Origin: Streptococcus oralis
GTDB taxonomy: Bacteria; Bacillota; Bacilli; Lactobacillales; Streptococcaceae
NCBI RefSeq assembly: GCF_016028255.1
Contig: NZ_CP065707.1
Span: 1,875,001 to 1,939,000 of the forward strand
DNA length: 64,000 bases
Reading direction: 5' to 3'
Both the position numbers and the translations under genes were made by a program. The notes beneath the pieces were generated by a model. That model was not told the DNA's origin. It saw only the letters and a program-made list of their open reading frames with translations, and made no database searches. Position 1 is the stretch's first letter, and each line of letters opens with the position of its first letter. Positions 26,983 through 38,049 of this stretch are shown piece by piece.

Positions 26983-29900
26983 TTAGTCTTCTTTTTTGCG
27001 AGTAGTAGCTGCAAGTCCTGCACCTAAGCCCAAGAGAGCCAATCCTGCTGCTAAAGCTGACATCTGAGACTCACTTCCTGTATTTGGAAGGTGACCTTTT
27101 TCAGTTTGTGTCACTTTTTCTTCTTGAGATTGTGCTCCTGTTTGAGTCAGTTGGTGCGCATCTGGATTGACAGGAACTTGTGGATTTGGTCCTTCTTGTG
27201 CTACAGCAGTTCCCACTTCCACAATGCGATCCTGCGATGCTAGCTTATCAAAGGTTTCCTTTACAGTGCGTTTCCCATTGTCCACTTCGATGAGATGAAC
27301 ACGTACACCTTTTTGGCCTTCTTGGATCACACGAGTTTGTCCTACTGGAAGTTTATCGTTCTTACGTTCTTGAACTTGGAAATCAACTGCCTTTTCTTCT
27401 ACTAGTAGTTCTGGTTTGTGATGAACCAAATCTCTGACACCATCAAGTGGTTGAGCCGTACCACGTTTAGTTCCAACTTCCACGATACGATCTTGCGCAA
27501 CTATCTTATCAAAGGTTTCTTTTGATGTACGCTTACCATTTTCGACTTCTACTAGGTGGACACGAACACCTTTTTGACCTTCTTGAAGAACACGACTTTC
27601 ACCCACATAAAGTTTGTCAGTCTTACGTTCTTGAACTTTGAAATCAACTGCCTCTTCTTCCACCAGGAGTTCTGGTTTGTGATGAACCAAATCTCTGACA
27701 CCATCAAGTGGTCGAGCCGTACCACGTTTAGTTCCAACGAGAAGAATCCGGTTAACAGGAGCCTGAAGCACTTCACGGAGTTTCTCTTCACGAGTTCCGT
27801 CTGGACTAACAGATGTAAGAATGCGTTCCTTACCAACTTGTCCTTCTTGTTCTACACGGCTTTCACCTACATATAGACTTGAATCTTCTTTTTCAACAGT
27901 CTGGAAGGCAAGTTCTTTTTCGACAAGCTCAAGACTTGGATTTTCTTCTTGAATAGCAGGGGCTGGTTTCTCAGAAACTGGTTTTTCCTTGACTAGTTGG
28001 ATACGATATTCCTTGACTTGTTTTCCACTTTCTGAAACGAGGCGAACAAGTACTGGAAGGCTATCATCGCCACTATCTACAACTGTTGAAGCTGCTTGGT
28101 CTGTTTCTTCAACTGAAACTTTTGGACGTTGACCTTTATAGGTAATTTGGTAGTCTTGACGATCTTCAGCGAAGTCAGGAAGTTCTTTCCCATCTACTAG
28201 AATCTTAGATTGAGTGCTTTCTTGAGGCAGTTCGCTTGGTGCAAGGAAGGTCATCTCAATCATCGCAACACCGCTCTTGTCTGCTTTACGCTCCATACGC
28301 CATCTCATAGCTTTGGCTTTCACAGCTTTAAATGTTACGTTAATTTCATCTCCAGCTTCAATGTCTTTATCCGCACGATAAGGAACAGCTTCCCAGTTAT
28401 CTGGATTGTTGAATGGATGGCCTGCATCGTAGGCTTGGTAGTTAGAATAGTAGGTAGGAACTTCAAAATCTGGGCCAATATAGCGTTCCAAAACGAGTTT
28501 AGATGGCGCATCCGTTCCACTATCTGCAAAGAAGTGAAGTTTGGCTTGCGCAACAGTCCGTTCAACAATCTTGCCATTTTCACGGAAGATTACACCTGCT
28601 GATACTTCTGGATTAGAAGATGGTGTTGGAGACCAGTTTGTCCAACGACGATTTTCATTGTGGTCTCCATCATTGATATAGTCTACACGGTCATGTGAAC
28701 TTGGATCAATATCATTGGTTGCTGAAGCAAAGGCTTGGTTACTGTTTTCATCATAGTTAGGGTTGTTTGAGAGAGCCTCACCAAGTTTGTCCGTCACTCG
28801 TACAGTGAACTCCGCAACGAGGTCACTACCAAGGACACGGCCTCGAACAGTAAATTGACCTGCTTTTGTCAGATTTTCTGCTGGAACTTTTTCCCATTCA
28901 ACTGCCAAGTCTTTTGCCTCATAGCCATCTTTACCTGTGAAGTAAACAGGAACCTTAGTTGGTAATTCAAGTGGTTGCCCTAGTTGCAACAAGCGAGCTT
29001 GTTTGACCGCAGCAACTGGTTTACGAGAGAGCAAGTCTTTATTGCTTGTAAAGTGTAGACGGTATTCTCCTAGGATGTCGCCATTTTCAGCTTTCGCGAT
29101 GACACGAACCGGCTCACCTTCACGAACGCTTGGAACGACGGTAGCGAGACCATTGTTGCTAACACTTGCTGTTACTGCGGGAACCTTTCCATCTACAGAC
29201 TCAAGGTAGTAGTCTGTCAAATCAGGGTTGAAGTTTGCTAAATCTTTGCCGTCAACTTGGATTCTTGTTTGTCCTTGTCTGGCTGCTGCAACTTGTTTCG
29301 CAAAGATTTGTACCTCTGTGATAGATGTTCCTTTCTTGCTATCAAGTCGAACCATACGAATACGGACAGCATAGGTTTCAACTTTATCAAAGCTAAAGTG
29401 ATTCATTTCTCCAGCTTTTAATTGAGCTGGTGCTTTGAGATTGCTTACCTCTTTCCAGTTTGCAGGATCGTTAAAGACATGGTTTTCCTCACCTACAAAG
29501 CTAGGGTTTTTAGGAGCTGTTGGAACGGTCTTACCGACATAATACTCAATCACATAAGACTTCGGTACACCAACTCCGTGGTCTTCATGGAATCCGACAC
29601 TTAGATTATCAACTGAACGTTTGCTCAAGATACCTGAATCTCCGAATAGGACACCGACTGAAGCTTCTGGATTAGTACGGTTCCAGTTTGTCCAACGGTT
29701 GGCTGGGCGGTCATTAAATGAAATCAATTTATCGTTGACGTTTGAAACAGGGTCGCTTGGATTTGAGTCTGAAGCAAAGGCAAGTGGCAATTCTGAACCG
29801 GTCCATTGGTCAGAAATATTTGCTCCTTGCTCTGTTTTAGCAGAAACGCGAACATGGAGTTTGGTAGTTAATTGCGTACCTTCTAGGCGACCAGTGACTG

Positions 29901-32900
29901 TAAAGACACCTTCCTTAGCATATTGGTCTGATTGAATCGCATCCCAAGTAACCTTGGCAGATGAAACGTGCCCATTTGAATCGTAGGTACGAACACTTTC
30001 TGGTAATTGCGGTGCTTCTGCGATTGGTGTTGTCGCACTGACTTCTTCAACTGAAACGATACCTTCTACAGAGACTTTAGCACGCGCTTCAAGATCAACT
30101 CCTTCAACTTTACCTAGAACTTCAAAGGTTTGATAGTGGTCTAGTTTTTCTTTTGGAATAGCTTGCCATGTGACTTTGTGAATTTTAGGGAAACCTTTGT
30201 CATACTCAACAGTTACTGTTGTTGGAAGACTTGGTTCCTGATGCAAGTCTGTTACTACGTTTACTGGACGGATAGATTGCGCAACCTTCTTCTCAGTATT
30301 GGCTTGGATAGTGAGTTCAACTTGGCCTTTAGCTCCCTCGTATTCCGCTTTGAGAGTGACTGCTCCCGGTCTATGCAACTCAAGCATTCCTTTACGAACT
30401 GCGACCTCCCCTTCACCACTTGTTGAGAAACTTACTTTATCAGCGGGTAAAACTGCTTGTGTTCCGTCTTGATAGTGAGCTCGGACTGACAATTTTACTG
30501 TTTGGTCTTCTTTAAGACCGTCAGCTTGCTCTACTTGTAAGCTCAAGTGGTCAATTTTCGGTGCTTCTTCAAGGAACTGAATTGCGTATGTTTGAAGAGG
30601 ACCACCATCTTTTGGTTGAACATAGATGCTTGCACGCATACCGTTTGCTGCACTTGCTTGAAGGACTGTAACATCAGCATTTTCAGCACTTGCTGCGACT
30701 TCTGGCAATTGGCCACCATAAGCAAGAGTGCGGTATTGCATTGGATGTTGACTAGTGAGGCCTGTAACGGCTTCACCACCAACACTTACATTTGGCACTA
30801 CAGGTGCTGCAGGATTGCCTTCTTCTACCACAAGGGTAGCATGAACGGTTTCGCCTCCCAGTTGACCAGTCATTGGAATACGTGATCCAGCAACTGACAG
30901 TTTGGCTTTATCTGCTTCCGCAATCTCCCACTTATCCACTTCGTATTCTTGAACGCTTCCATCTGTTACAGCGATAGAAACGTATTTATCAACAGCACTC
31001 AAGTCTGTTCCTGGAGCAACACGTTTAACAGTTGGTAGTTCTTTGGCAATTGCTAGAACCTCGACACGAGCCTCTACCTCACGTCCATCTGCCATACCTT
31101 TAACAGTCACAACTCCAGCTTGGCTTACATCTACAGGAGACCATGTTACTGGACGTTTTTCACGACTGCCATCACTGTAGACAAAAGCGACGGTCTTCGG
31201 CATTTTTGGTTCTTTCTCGATAACAGTACGTACTTTTGGTACCTCTGTTCCTAGAACTGTCTTTTCTTGTCCTTCCTTCTTACCAGTAAAGACAGTTACT
31301 TGACCAGATTTCAAGAGATCCGAATGAGCTGTTAGTGTGAATTTACCTGCTTGTTCAGTTGATTTAACAATGGCAACCCCTTTACCGTTAAAGGCTCTGC
31401 GAATCCAAGAACCATCTGGCTGCGCCTTATAGCGTTCACGGCTGGCTTGTTCCCCATTATCAACACCGACCAGTTGACCTTGTCCATGCAATTGGAAACG
31501 AACCAAATTATTGGCAGTTGGCACTACATTTCCTTGACTGTCAACGATTTCGTAGTAGATGTAGGTCAAGTCTTTTCCATCTGCAGCGATTGCGTGTTCT
31601 TCCTTAATAAGACGAACACCTGCTGGTTGACCTGCAGTGGTAATCTTGTCACGTGCAATTTCTTTTCCAGCTTCATCGCGAGCTACAGCTTCCAAAGTAC
31701 CTGGTTGGTAAGCAACCTTCCACTCAAGATAGAGTTCCTTAGCATTCGCACCTTCTTGGTAGGTACGGCCATCACTAGTTTGTTTCTTGTTGAAGGTCTT
31801 AACTCCAAGAGATTGACCGTTCAAGAACAATTCTACGCTTGCAGCGTTTGAATAGGCGCGAACTGGGATTTTTCCGTCTGCATCTTCGACTTTCGATGCC
31901 AATTCTCTATTTTCCCAGTTCCAGTGAGGAAGGAGGTGAACCATTGGTTTCTTCTTAGCAGAAACCCATTGGCTTTGGTAGAGATAGAAGTCATGTTTTG
32001 GAATACCGGCTGTATCTACGATACCAAAGTAAGAGCTCTTAACGGGAGTTTGGTTTTGATTGTGCCATGGCGTAGGCTCACCAATATAGTCCGTACCTGT
32101 CCAGATAAACTGTCCAGCATAGCCAGCATTGTCACGGTCAAAAGTCCATGAATCTGTTGCCGTTTTACCCCAGCCAACTCGGTCATTGCCATAGTCAGAC
32201 TGTTCGTAATGACGTTCAGGTCCGTTGCTATGTTTCAATTCACGTTCAGGACGATAGTAGCTACCTCGTGTACGGGTTGCTGAAGATGTTTCTGAACCAT
32301 AAATCAACCATTTGGGATGTTTCGCACGAAGTTTCTTGTAGTTATCTTCTGAGTAGTTGAAACCAACCGCATCAAGTTCTTCGGCAATCTTCTCATGGCC
32401 ACCACTACCATCTCCAAAGCGGAACTTATCTGCTCCCATGGTAACATAACGAGTCTTATCAACATCTTTAATCACTTTTACTAAGCGTTTAACTGTTGCA
32501 AGAGAGTGAGCCTTTCCGTCTGCTTCACCAATTTCATTCCCGATAGACCACATGAAGACAGCTGGGTTATTTTTATCTCTTTCGACCATGGTACGAAGAT
32601 CGTAGTCAGACCATTTTTCACCTTTTCTGGCTTCTGGGTGAGTGGCATCTTTTTCAAAGAAACGCCCGTAGTCATAAGGTTTCTTGCCACCATACCAAGT
32701 ATCAAAAGCCTCTTCCTGAACCAGCAAACCAAGTTCTGCTGCGATTTGCAAGGTCTGTGGACTTGCAGGGTTATGAGTTGTACGGATGGCATTAACGCCC
32801 ATCTCCTTCATTTGTTTGAGACGACGGTATTCTGCCTTATAGTTTTCTTCTGCTCCAAGCGCTCCGTGGTCATGGTGCAAGGAAACACCATGGAATTTAA

Positions 32901-34224
32901 TGCGTTCACCATTCAAAGAGAAACCTTCATTTGGAGTCCAGTGATAGTAACGGTAACCAAACAAATCCTTCTTAGCATCAACCAATTGACCGTCACGGTA
33001 AACACGCGTAACCAGTTCATACAAGGCAGGTTTGTCATTTAAAACTGTCCAGAGTTTTGGTTGTTCAACTTCTAAAATCGCATCAAGGCTTGTTGATTCA
33101 TGTGCTTTCAAGGTACGACTTGCCGTACGAACCACGCCTGTTACAGCCTGACCACCACGTTCAACGATTTGATATTCTGCCACAAGTTCATGGTCTTTAT
33201 CATCTGTATTGACGATTTTGCTGGCTACATGAGTTTCAACCTTGCCGTGTTGCTGTTCTTCCAGTTTTGGCGTTAAGATGGTTGTTCCATTTTTCTCAAC
33301 ATGAACCTTATCTGTCACTTGCAAGGTCACATCACGGTAGATACCGCTACCTGAGTACCAACGGCTACTTGGTTGTTTATTGACTGCATGGACAGCAATC
33401 ACATTCTCGCGACCATCTTTGTGGAGGTATTTGGTGATATCGTATGAGAACTGGTTATAACCATTTGGATAATGTCCCACTAACTGGCCATTGACATAGA
33501 CTTGAGAGTCCATGTAGACACCATCAAAGGTCACACGAACATTTTTCTTGAGATCTTTTTCATCAAGTTTAAAGGTCTTACGATACCAAGCTTCACCACC
33601 ATTGAGCTGGCCACCTTCGTTTTGGGCAGGTGACTGATGGTCAAAATCGTTAAAGATACTCCAGTCGTGTGGAAGATCCAATTTTTGCCATGTTGATACA
33701 TCGGCATCTGGTTTCACAGCTTCTTTAGGATTCGCATTGAGTTTAAAGTGCCAATTTTGATTAAAATTCACTTTTCTATCTTCAATCATTTGATTTACTT
33801 CTTCATTTGTCGCAGCTTTCAAATCTTCCTTGACAGGCTTTTCTTGACTTGAAGCTTGAGATTCTACCTTTGGAGCTGTTTCTTCAGGTTTGAGAGACAC
33901 TTTCTCCTCTTTTGGAGCTACAGGTTCGTCTTCTTTCTTCTCTGGTTTGCTTGTTTCAATTGGAGTAGCTTGACTTTGGTCAACACTTGCAACATCCTTG
34001 TGTTCTGCTACAGCTTGATCTTCTTTTTCCTCCACTGCCGGACTTTCCTCTTTTGCTTGTTCTACAGTGTGGGCGATAGGAGTTTCATCCGCGAAAACTG
34101 GTGATTCTCCAACGACACTTCCTCCAAATAGAACCGCACAGGTTCCAATCATGACAGAGCAAGCACCTACGGCAAACTTACGAATGCTGTAGACTCTTTT
34201 ACGATTCCAATGGCCTTTTCCCAT
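26983..34224 (-). CDS. bgaA: Surface beta-galactosidase BgaA (GH2, LPXTG-anchored, 2413 aa)
   Basis: BgaA removes terminal beta-1,4-galactose from host glycans at the cell surface and helps adhesion. A YSIRK-G/S signal peptide (RVYSIRKFAVGACSVMIG) precedes a Pro/Glu/Lys-rich linker. The GH2 sugar-binding, Ig-like and TIM-barrel domains run from about residue 145 to 840. The acid/base is Glu564 (GNEIGE) and the nucleophile Glu645 (GSETSS), numbering I derived from the coordinates, and it matches pneumococcal BgaA. Further domains include discoidin-like modules (each with an RWTNW motif), several Ig/Big-4-like repeats and three G5-like repeats near the C-terminus, two containing KRGTA-PLDGVRDLVHHKPE. 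It ends with LPNTG, a hydrophobic helix and a KKED tail. It is longer than the roughly 2,230 residues of TIGR4 BgaA, probably through the extra G5 repeats. Confidence 0.97.
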   Translation of the reverse strand: MGKGHWNRKRVYSIRKFAVGACSVMIGTCAVLFGGSVVGESPVFADETPIAHTVEQAKEESPAVEEKEDQAVAEHKDVASVDQSQATPIETSKPEKKEDEPVAPKEEKVSLKPEETAPKVESQASSQEKPVKEDLKAATNEEVNQMIEDRKVNFNQNWHFKLNANPKEAVKPDADVSTWQKLDLPHDWSIFNDFDHQSPAQNEGGQLNGGEAWYRKTFKLDEKDLKKNVRVTFDGVYMDSQVYVNGQLVGHYPNGYNQFSYDITKYLHKDGRENVIAVHAVNKQPSSRWYSGSGIYRDVTLQVTDKVHVEKNGTTILTPKLEEQQHGKVETHVASKIVNTDDKDHELVAEYQIVERGGQAVTGVVRTASRTLKAHESTSLDAILEVEQPKLWTVLNDKPALYELVTRVYRDGQLVDAKKDLFGYRYYHWTPNEGFSLNGERIKFHGVSLHHDHGALGAEENYKAEYRRLKQMKEMGVNAIRTTHNPASPQTLQIAAELGLLVQEEAFDTWYGGKKPYDYGRFFEKDATHPEARKGEKWSDYDLRTMVERDKNNPAVFMWSIGNEIGEADGKAHSLATVKRLVKVIKDVDKTRYVTMGADKFRFGDGSGGHEKIAEELDAVGFNYSEDNYKKLRAKHPKWLIYGSETSSATRTRGSYYRPERELKHSNGPERHYEQSDYGNDRVGWGKTATDSWTFDRDNAGYAGQFIWTGTDYIGEPTPWHNQNQTPVKSSYFGIVDTAGIPKHDFYLYQSQWVSAKKKPMVHLLPHWNWENRELASKVEDADGKIPVRAYSNAASVELFLNGQSLGVKTFNKKQTSDGRTYQEGANAKELYLEWKVAYQPGTLEAVARDEAGKEIARDKITTAGQPAGVRLIKEEHAIAADGKDLTYIYYEIVDSQGNVVPTANNLVRFQLHGQGQLVGVDNGEQASRERYKAQPDGSWIRRAFNGKGVAIVKSTEQAGKFTLTAHSDLLKSGQVTVFTGKKEGQEKTVLGTEVPKVRTVIEKEPKMPKTVAFVYSDGSREKRPVTWSPVDVSQAGVVTVKGMADGREVEARVEVLAIAKELPTVKRVAPGTDLSAVDKYVSIAVTDGSVQEYEVDKWEIAEADKAKLSVAGSRIPMTGQLGGETVHATLVVEEGNPAAPVVPNVSVGGEAVTGLTSQHPMQYRTLAYGGQLPEVAASAENADVTVLQASAANGMRASIYVQPKDGGPLQTYAIQFLEEAPKIDHLSLQVEQADGLKEDQTVKLSVRAHYQDGTQAVLPADKVSFSTSGEGEVAVRKGMLELHRPGAVTLKAEYEGAKGQVELTIQANTEKKVAQSIRPVNVVTDLHQEPSLPTTVTVEYDKGFPKIHKVTWQAIPKEKLDHYQTFEVLGKVEGVDLEARAKVSVEGIVSVEEVSATTPIAEAPQLPESVRTYDSNGHVSSAKVTWDAIQSDQYAKEGVFTVTGRLEGTQLTTKLHVRVSAKTEQGANISDQWTGSELPLAFASDSNPSDPVSNVNDKLISFNDRPANRWTNWNRTNPEASVGVLFGDSGILSKRSVDNLSVGFHEDHGVGVPKSYVIEYYVGKTVPTAPKNPSFVGEENHVFNDPANWKEVSNLKAPAQLKAGEMNHFSFDKVETYAVRIRMVRLDSKKGTSITEVQIFAKQVAAARQGQTRIQVDGKDLANFNPDLTDYYLESVDGKVPAVTASVSNNGLATVVPSVREGEPVRVIAKAENGDILGEYRLHFTSNKDLLSRKPVAAVKQARLLQLGQPLELPTKVPVYFTGKDGYEAKDLAVEWEKVPAENLTKAGQFTVRGRVLGSDLVAEFTVRVTDKLGEALSNNPNYDENSNQAFASATNDIDPSSHDRVDYINDGDHNENRRWTNWSPTPSSNPEVSAGVIFRENGKIVERTVAQAKLHFFADSGTDAPSKLVLERYIGPDFEVPTYYSNYQAYDAGHPFNNPDNWEAVPYRADKDIEAGDEINVTFKAVKAKAMRWRMERKADKSGVAMIEMTFLAPSELPQESTQSKILVDGKELPDFAEDRQDYQITYKGQRPKVSVEETDQAASTVVDSGDDSLPVLVRLVSESGKQVKEYRIQLVKEKPVSEKPAPAIQEENPSLELVEKELAFQTVEKEDSSLYVGESRVEQEGQVGKERILTSVSPDGTREEKLREVLQAPVNRILLVGTKRGTARPLDGVRDLVHHKPELLVEEEAVDFKVQERKTDKLYVGESRVLQEGQKGVRVHLVEVENGKRTSKETFDKIVAQDRIVEVGTKRGTAQPLDGVRDLVHHKPELLVEEKAVDFQVQERKNDKLPVGQTRVIQEGQKGVRVHLIEVDNGKRTVKETFDKLASQDRIVEVGTAVAQEGPNPQVPVNPDAHQLTQTGAQSQEEKVTQTEKGHLPNTGSESQMSALAAGLALLGLGAGLAATTRKKED

Positions 34225-34237
34225 AAAATCCTCCTTT

Positions 34238-34252
34238 AGTAACCGCTTCCAT
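34238..34252 (-). promoter_or_regulatory. cre site (CcpA operator) in the bgaA leader
   Basis: On the minus strand ATGGAAGCGGTTACT fits every position of the cre consensus WTGNAARCGNWWWCW. It lies between the proposed promoter and the start codon, where bound CcpA would block elongation. A second, weaker cre-like string (TTGTAAGCGTATTA) is at 34256-34269. Glucose repression of bgaA is expected. Confidence 0.75.
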
Positions 34253-34293
34253 TTTCTTGTAAGCGTATTACTTTTTCATAGCCTTTTACCTTT

Positions 34294-34322
34294 ATTTTAT
34301 AAAATAATATAGGAAATTTCAA
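34294..34322 (-). promoter_or_regulatory. Promoter of bgaA
   Basis: On the minus strand TTGAAA (34317-34322), a 17-base spacer and TAAAAT (34294-34299). The predicted start near 34287 puts the cre site about 35-50 bases downstream. Confidence 0.55.
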
Positions 34323-34444
34323 TACCCTAAACACAAAAAATCATATTTTTGATTGTTTTTTCTAAAATTTGTAGAAGATTCAAAAAATGTGAATGTAAAT
34401 TTAGAACAAAAACAAACAATTTTTGACACTCAGTAAAACATGAT

Positions 34445-34475
34445 AAAAAAGTTCCTTTTGGTAAGGAACTTTTTT
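34445..34475 (-). terminator. Terminator of the miaA-to-SDR operon
   Basis: A 13-base-pair stem, AAAAAAGTTCCTT / AAGGAACTTTTTT, with a short loop. It overlaps the SDR stop codon and could act in both directions. Confidence 0.85.
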
Positions 34476-35229
34476 ACTTATAGTTAAAGATTCCCCCCGC
34501 CAACTTATCGGCTAGCTTAGGAAAGAGGGTATAAAACTTTTGGGCTAGATTCAACAAAACTGGAAGATTGAGTTCCCGTTTATTTTTTCCTATGGTTTTG
34601 ACAATCTTTCTAGCGACTGCATCTGGTTCTAAAAGAAAGCGGTCAACCGACTTGAGGTAGCTCCCATCTGGGTCTGCCTGGTCAAAAAAGGCAGTACGAA
34701 TCGGTCCTGGATTAACCGTCGTTAGATAGACACCATAGGGCATGAGTTCGAGGCGCAGAGCATTTGAAAATCCAATAGCCGCAAACTTGGTCGCTGAGTA
34801 AAGACTGGACTTAGCAGTCGCTATCAGACCTGCCATACTGACAATATTGATGATATGGCCTTTTCGACTTTCCTTCATACGAGCTGCAAGACGACGAGAC
34901 AGATTCATCAGGGCAAAGGTATTAACCTCAAACATCTGGTGAATGTCTTGATTAGAAATCTGATCAAAGTCTTCAAAAATTCCATAGCCAGCATTGTTGA
35001 TTAAGACATCAATTTTACCATAACGGAGATAGAGGTCAGCTACCAGAGCTTCTAGGGCTGAGTCATCAGTAATGTCGATTTCAATCCATTCCACATTAGG
35101 ATGATTTCCGTAGAGTTGTCCTAGTTTTTCCTTGTTTCTACCTAGTAAGATGAGTTGGTCATCTGGCAAGAGTTTGACCATTTCTTGGGCCAATCCACCG
35201 CTAGCTCCTGTAATGAGAATAGTAGACAT
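34474..35229 (-). CDS. Short-chain dehydrogenase/reductase
   Basis: This classical SDR has the Rossmann cofactor motif TGASGGLAQ at the N-terminus, NNAG near residue 85 and the catalytic YSATK. The substrate is unknown. The ATG at 35229 is chosen because AAAGGA lies six bases upstream. A TTG 15 bases earlier would place the ribosome site inside the gene. It follows rnz by about 20 bases and is the last gene of the miaA-hflX-unknown-rnz operon. Confidence 0.9.
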   Translation of the reverse strand: MSTILITGASGGLAQEMVKLLPDDQLILLGRNKEKLGQLYGNHPNVEWIEIDITDDSALEALVADLYLRYGKIDVLINNAGYGIFEDFDQISNQDIHQMFEVNTFALMNLSRRLAARMKESRKGHIINIVSMAGLIATAKSSLYSATKFAAIGFSNALRLELMPYGVYLTTVNPGPIRTAFFDQADPDGSYLKSVDRFLLEPDAVARKIVKTIGKNKRELNLPVLLNLAQKFYTLFPKLADKLAGGIFNYK

Positions 35230-35250
35230 GCTTCGTCCTTTCAATAACTG

Positions 35251-36180
35251 TTAGATTTCCACTTCTTCCAAGTCTTTGACCACATGGACATTTTCAAAAA
35301 CAGTTGCCGCATCCTTCTTGAGCTGGCTGATATCTTTTGAGAGGAAGCGGGCGCTGATATGATTGAGCAAGAGGCGCTTGGCTCCTGCTTCTGCTGCTAC
35401 TTGCGCAGCCTGCATATTGGTTGAGTGACCGTGATTGCGGGCAATTTTCTCATCACCCTTTCCATAAGTGGACTCATGGACCAGGACATCAGCATTGACG
35501 CCTAGACGCACGCTGGCATTGGTTTTTCGCGTGTCACCAAGAATAGTAACTACCTTGCCAGGTCTCGGTGCTGAGATATAGTCTGCCGCCTTGATTTCAG
35601 TTCCATCATCCAGAACAACATCCTGACCGTTTTTGATTTTTCCAAAAAGCGGGCCAAATGGGACACCAGCAGCCTTAAGTTTTTCAGCATCCAGCGTTCC
35701 TTCCAAGTCCTTTTGCATGACACGATAGCCAACGCAGAAAATAGTGTGGTCCAACTCCTCTGCATACACAGTGAATTTATCGGTTTCAAGGATTTTCCCT
35801 AGAGAATTTTGGTCAAACTCATGAAAATGAATGCGGTAAGGCAGACGAGAACCTGACACACGAAGACTGGTTAAGACAAATGACTTGATCCCTTGGGGGC
35901 CATAAATTTCCAAATCTGTTTGCTCTTCATTAGCCTGAAAAGCACGGCTGGAGAGAAAACCTGGTAAACCAAAAATGTGGTCTCCATGCAGGTGGGTGAT
36001 AAAGATTTTGCTGACCTTACGTGGTCGAATCGTGGTTTCCAGAATGCGATTTTGCGTTCCTTCGCCACAGTCAAAGAGCCAGACTTCGTTAATCTCGTCC
36101 AAGAGTTTCAGGGCGAGGCTTGAAACGTTGCGGGCTTTGGAGGGCTGACCAGCCCCCGTTCCTAAAAATTGAATATCCAT
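35251..36180 (-). CDS. rnz: Ribonuclease Z
   Basis: The 309-residue metallo-beta-lactamase-fold endonuclease matures the 3' ends of tRNA precursors. The zinc-binding motif THLHGDH ([15 protein letters not shown]) is present. Further histidine motifs include HEST (VLVHESTYG), GHST and LNHISAR. The N-terminus [21 protein letters not shown] is typical. It starts 14 bases after the preceding unknown gene ends. Confidence 0.97.
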   Translation of the reverse strand: MDIQFLGTGAGQPSKARNVSSLALKLLDEINEVWLFDCGEGTQNRILETTIRPRKVSKIFITHLHGDHIFGLPGFLSSRAFQANEEQTDLEIYGPQGIKSFVLTSLRVSGSRLPYRIHFHEFDQNSLGKILETDKFTVYAEELDHTIFCVGYRVMQKDLEGTLDAEKLKAAGVPFGPLFGKIKNGQDVVLDDGTEIKAADYISAPRPGKVVTILGDTRKTNASVRLGVNADVLVHESTYGKGDEKIARNHGHSTNMQAAQVAAEAGAKRLLLNHISARFLSKDISQLKKDAATVFENVHVVKDLEEVEI

Positions 36181-36194
36181 TCGATACTTTCTAA

Positions 36195-36818
36195 TTAATC
36201 AATATATAACATAGCTGTGCGGTTTTCCGATCGGAAATAGCGCTTTCCAGAAAAAGCAACAGCTTCTTGCAGTAAATCCTCTTGACTATAACCTTTGAGA
36301 CGCTTGCGGCCATCTGCTAAACTTTCCAAATCTGTCAAAGCTGTGAGACTTTCCACACTAACAACTTCCTCATCCCCGACAGCTTTCAGGTAAATCTTGC
36401 CAGACTCTTCAAAGACTAGTTGATGGGGGAAAATTTGCGCAATTTCAAAGAGCAAGTCATCCGAAATCACCTCTTCATTTTCAGAGAAAATTCGACCTAG
36501 GTCCTTACTCTCATAGCAAAATCCAAAAGATTTACCCGACAGGTTAAGACGAATAAAAGGCTTATTTTCAAAGGTGAAACTTGGCTCAGCATTGTAGAGA
36601 TTCAGTTCATGACTGACTTCTAAAAAATAATCCGTCGCAGCTTCAGGACTCTTTTTCTGGTAGAGTTCAGCAAAGTAGGCATTGACTACACTCGGTGGAG
36701 GTGTGATGAGAGCTAGTTGCTCCTGCTCTGTTTTACCAGCTAGAAACTGATCCAGATAGACCTTATCCAGACTTGTATAACCCCCATATTTTAGAGCCAA
36801 CGTTTTAATATCAGTCAT
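36195..36818 (-). CDS. Conserved hypothetical protein between hflX and rnz
   Basis: A 207-residue soluble protein of unknown function with no membrane segment and no motif I can assign. The second half ([33 protein letters not shown]) looks like a compact alpha/beta domain. The same gene order occurs in S. pneumoniae, where I recall it sometimes being labelled cystathionine beta-synthase. Nothing in the sequence (no PLP lysine motif) supports that. It overlaps hflX by 8 bases, so translation is coupled. Confidence 0.85.
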   Translation of the reverse strand: MTDIKTLALKYGGYTSLDKVYLDQFLAGKTEQEQLALITPPPSVVNAYFAELYQKKSPEAATDYFLEVSHELNLYNAEPSFTFENKPFIRLNLSGKSFGFCYESKDLGRIFSENEEVISDDLLFEIAQIFPHQLVFEESGKIYLKAVGDEEVVSVESLTALTDLESLADGRKRLKGYSQEDLLQEAVAFSGKRYFRSENRTAMLYID

Positions 36819-38049
36819 AAAATTCCTCTAACCTCCATTTATTTTTCTCGGAAATGTAGCCTGTAATGACTTCCCCGTCATCCTGATAATCGCGCTCTTC
36901 CAGAATCGCAACACTTTCCAAATCATGAATCTTGTAAGACTTAGAAAAAGGCACGCGCAGAGTAAATGCTTCAAAAATTTCCTTAATCTTATCTAGCAAT
37001 AAAGCTTGCAAGTTCTCACGACTATCCTCAGACTTAGCAGAAATGAGAGCGTATGGCGTTTGGGTCGGCGTAAAATCCTCCACCAAATCCGCTTTATTAT
37101 AAAGGGTCAGGCGAGGAATATCTTCCATATCCAAGTCTTTCATGATGGACAGAACTGTTTTTTCATGCTCCTCGTGGTAAGGATTGCTGGCATCGATAAC
37201 ATGAACCAGAAGGTCCACATGCTTGCTTTCTTCCAAGGTTGACTTGAAACTGGACACCAACTCTGTCGGCAAATCTTGGATAAACCCAACAGTATCAGTC
37301 AAGGTAACCTGTAGATTGCCCCCAAGATGGATGCTCTTCGTTGTCGCATCCAGAGTCGCAAATAGCTCATCTGCCTCATATTGGGTCTTACTGGTCAAGG
37401 TGTTCATGATGGTTGATTTCCCAGCGTTGGTGTAGCCTATCAAGCCAATCTTAAAGGTACTCGACTCCAAGCGTTTTTCTCTGACTGTCGCCCGATTTTT
37501 CTCAACCACTTTGAGCTGGCGCTCGATATCTGTGATTTGGTTGCGAACACTACGACGGTTCAGCTCTAGCTGGCTTTCACCAGGTCCACGGGAACCAATT
37601 CCCCCAGCCTGACGACTAAGCATAATCCCCTGACCAACCAAGCGGGGTAAGAGGTACTTAAGCTGGGCCAAATGCACTTGGAGTTTCCCTTCATGGCTTC
37701 GAGCCCGCATGGCAAAGATATCTAGAATCAACTGCATACGGTCAATAACCTTGACCCCGAGAACTTCCTCTAGATTGACATTTTGCCGTGGTGTCAGACG
37801 GTTGTTGACGATGACAGTGCTAATTTCTTCTGCATCCACCATCCGCGCAATCTCTTCCAACTTACCTGAGCCGACGAAGGTCTTGGAGTCATACTTTTCA
37901 CGTTTTTGTCTATAGCTATCTACAACGACTGCTCCAGCAGTCTTAGCCAGACTGGCCAACTCTTCCATGGAGAGGTCAAAATTGTCCATTCCCTGCAATT
38001 CTACACCGATGAGCAGGACCCGTTCTTCTTTTTTCTCCGTTTCAATCAT
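36811..38049 (-). CDS. hflX: Ribosome-associated GTPase HflX
   Basis: The 412-residue GTPase of the Obg-HflX group splits or rescues stalled ribosomes. The N-terminal domain has [20 protein letters not shown] and the linker [13 protein letters not shown]1 is [10 protein letters not shown]3 is DTVGF and G4 is NKAD. It overlaps miaA and the next gene by 8 bases each, showing a tight operon. Confidence 0.96.
   Translation of the reverse strand: MIETEKKEERVLLIGVELQGMDNFDLSMEELASLAKTAGAVVVDSYRQKREKYDSKTFVGSGKLEEIARMVDAEEISTVIVNNRLTPRQNVNLEEVLGVKVIDRMQLILDIFAMRARSHEGKLQVHLAQLKYLLPRLVGQGIMLSRQAGGIGSRGPGESQLELNRRSVRNQITDIERQLKVVEKNRATVREKRLESSTFKIGLIGYTNAGKSTIMNTLTSKTQYEADELFATLDATTKSIHLGGNLQVTLTDTVGFIQDLPTELVSSFKSTLEESKHVDLLVHVIDASNPYHEEHEKTVLSIMKDLDMEDIPRLTLYNKADLVEDFTPTQTPYALISAKSEDSRENLQALLLDKIKEIFEAFTLRVPFSKSYKIHDLESVAILEERDYQDDGEVITGYISEKNKWRLEEFYD

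Noticed and set aside
30543..30885. Overlapping open frames of 80 and 112 residues within bgaA
   Set aside because: They are opposite or off-frame to a continuous 2413-residue coding region and show no independent signals.
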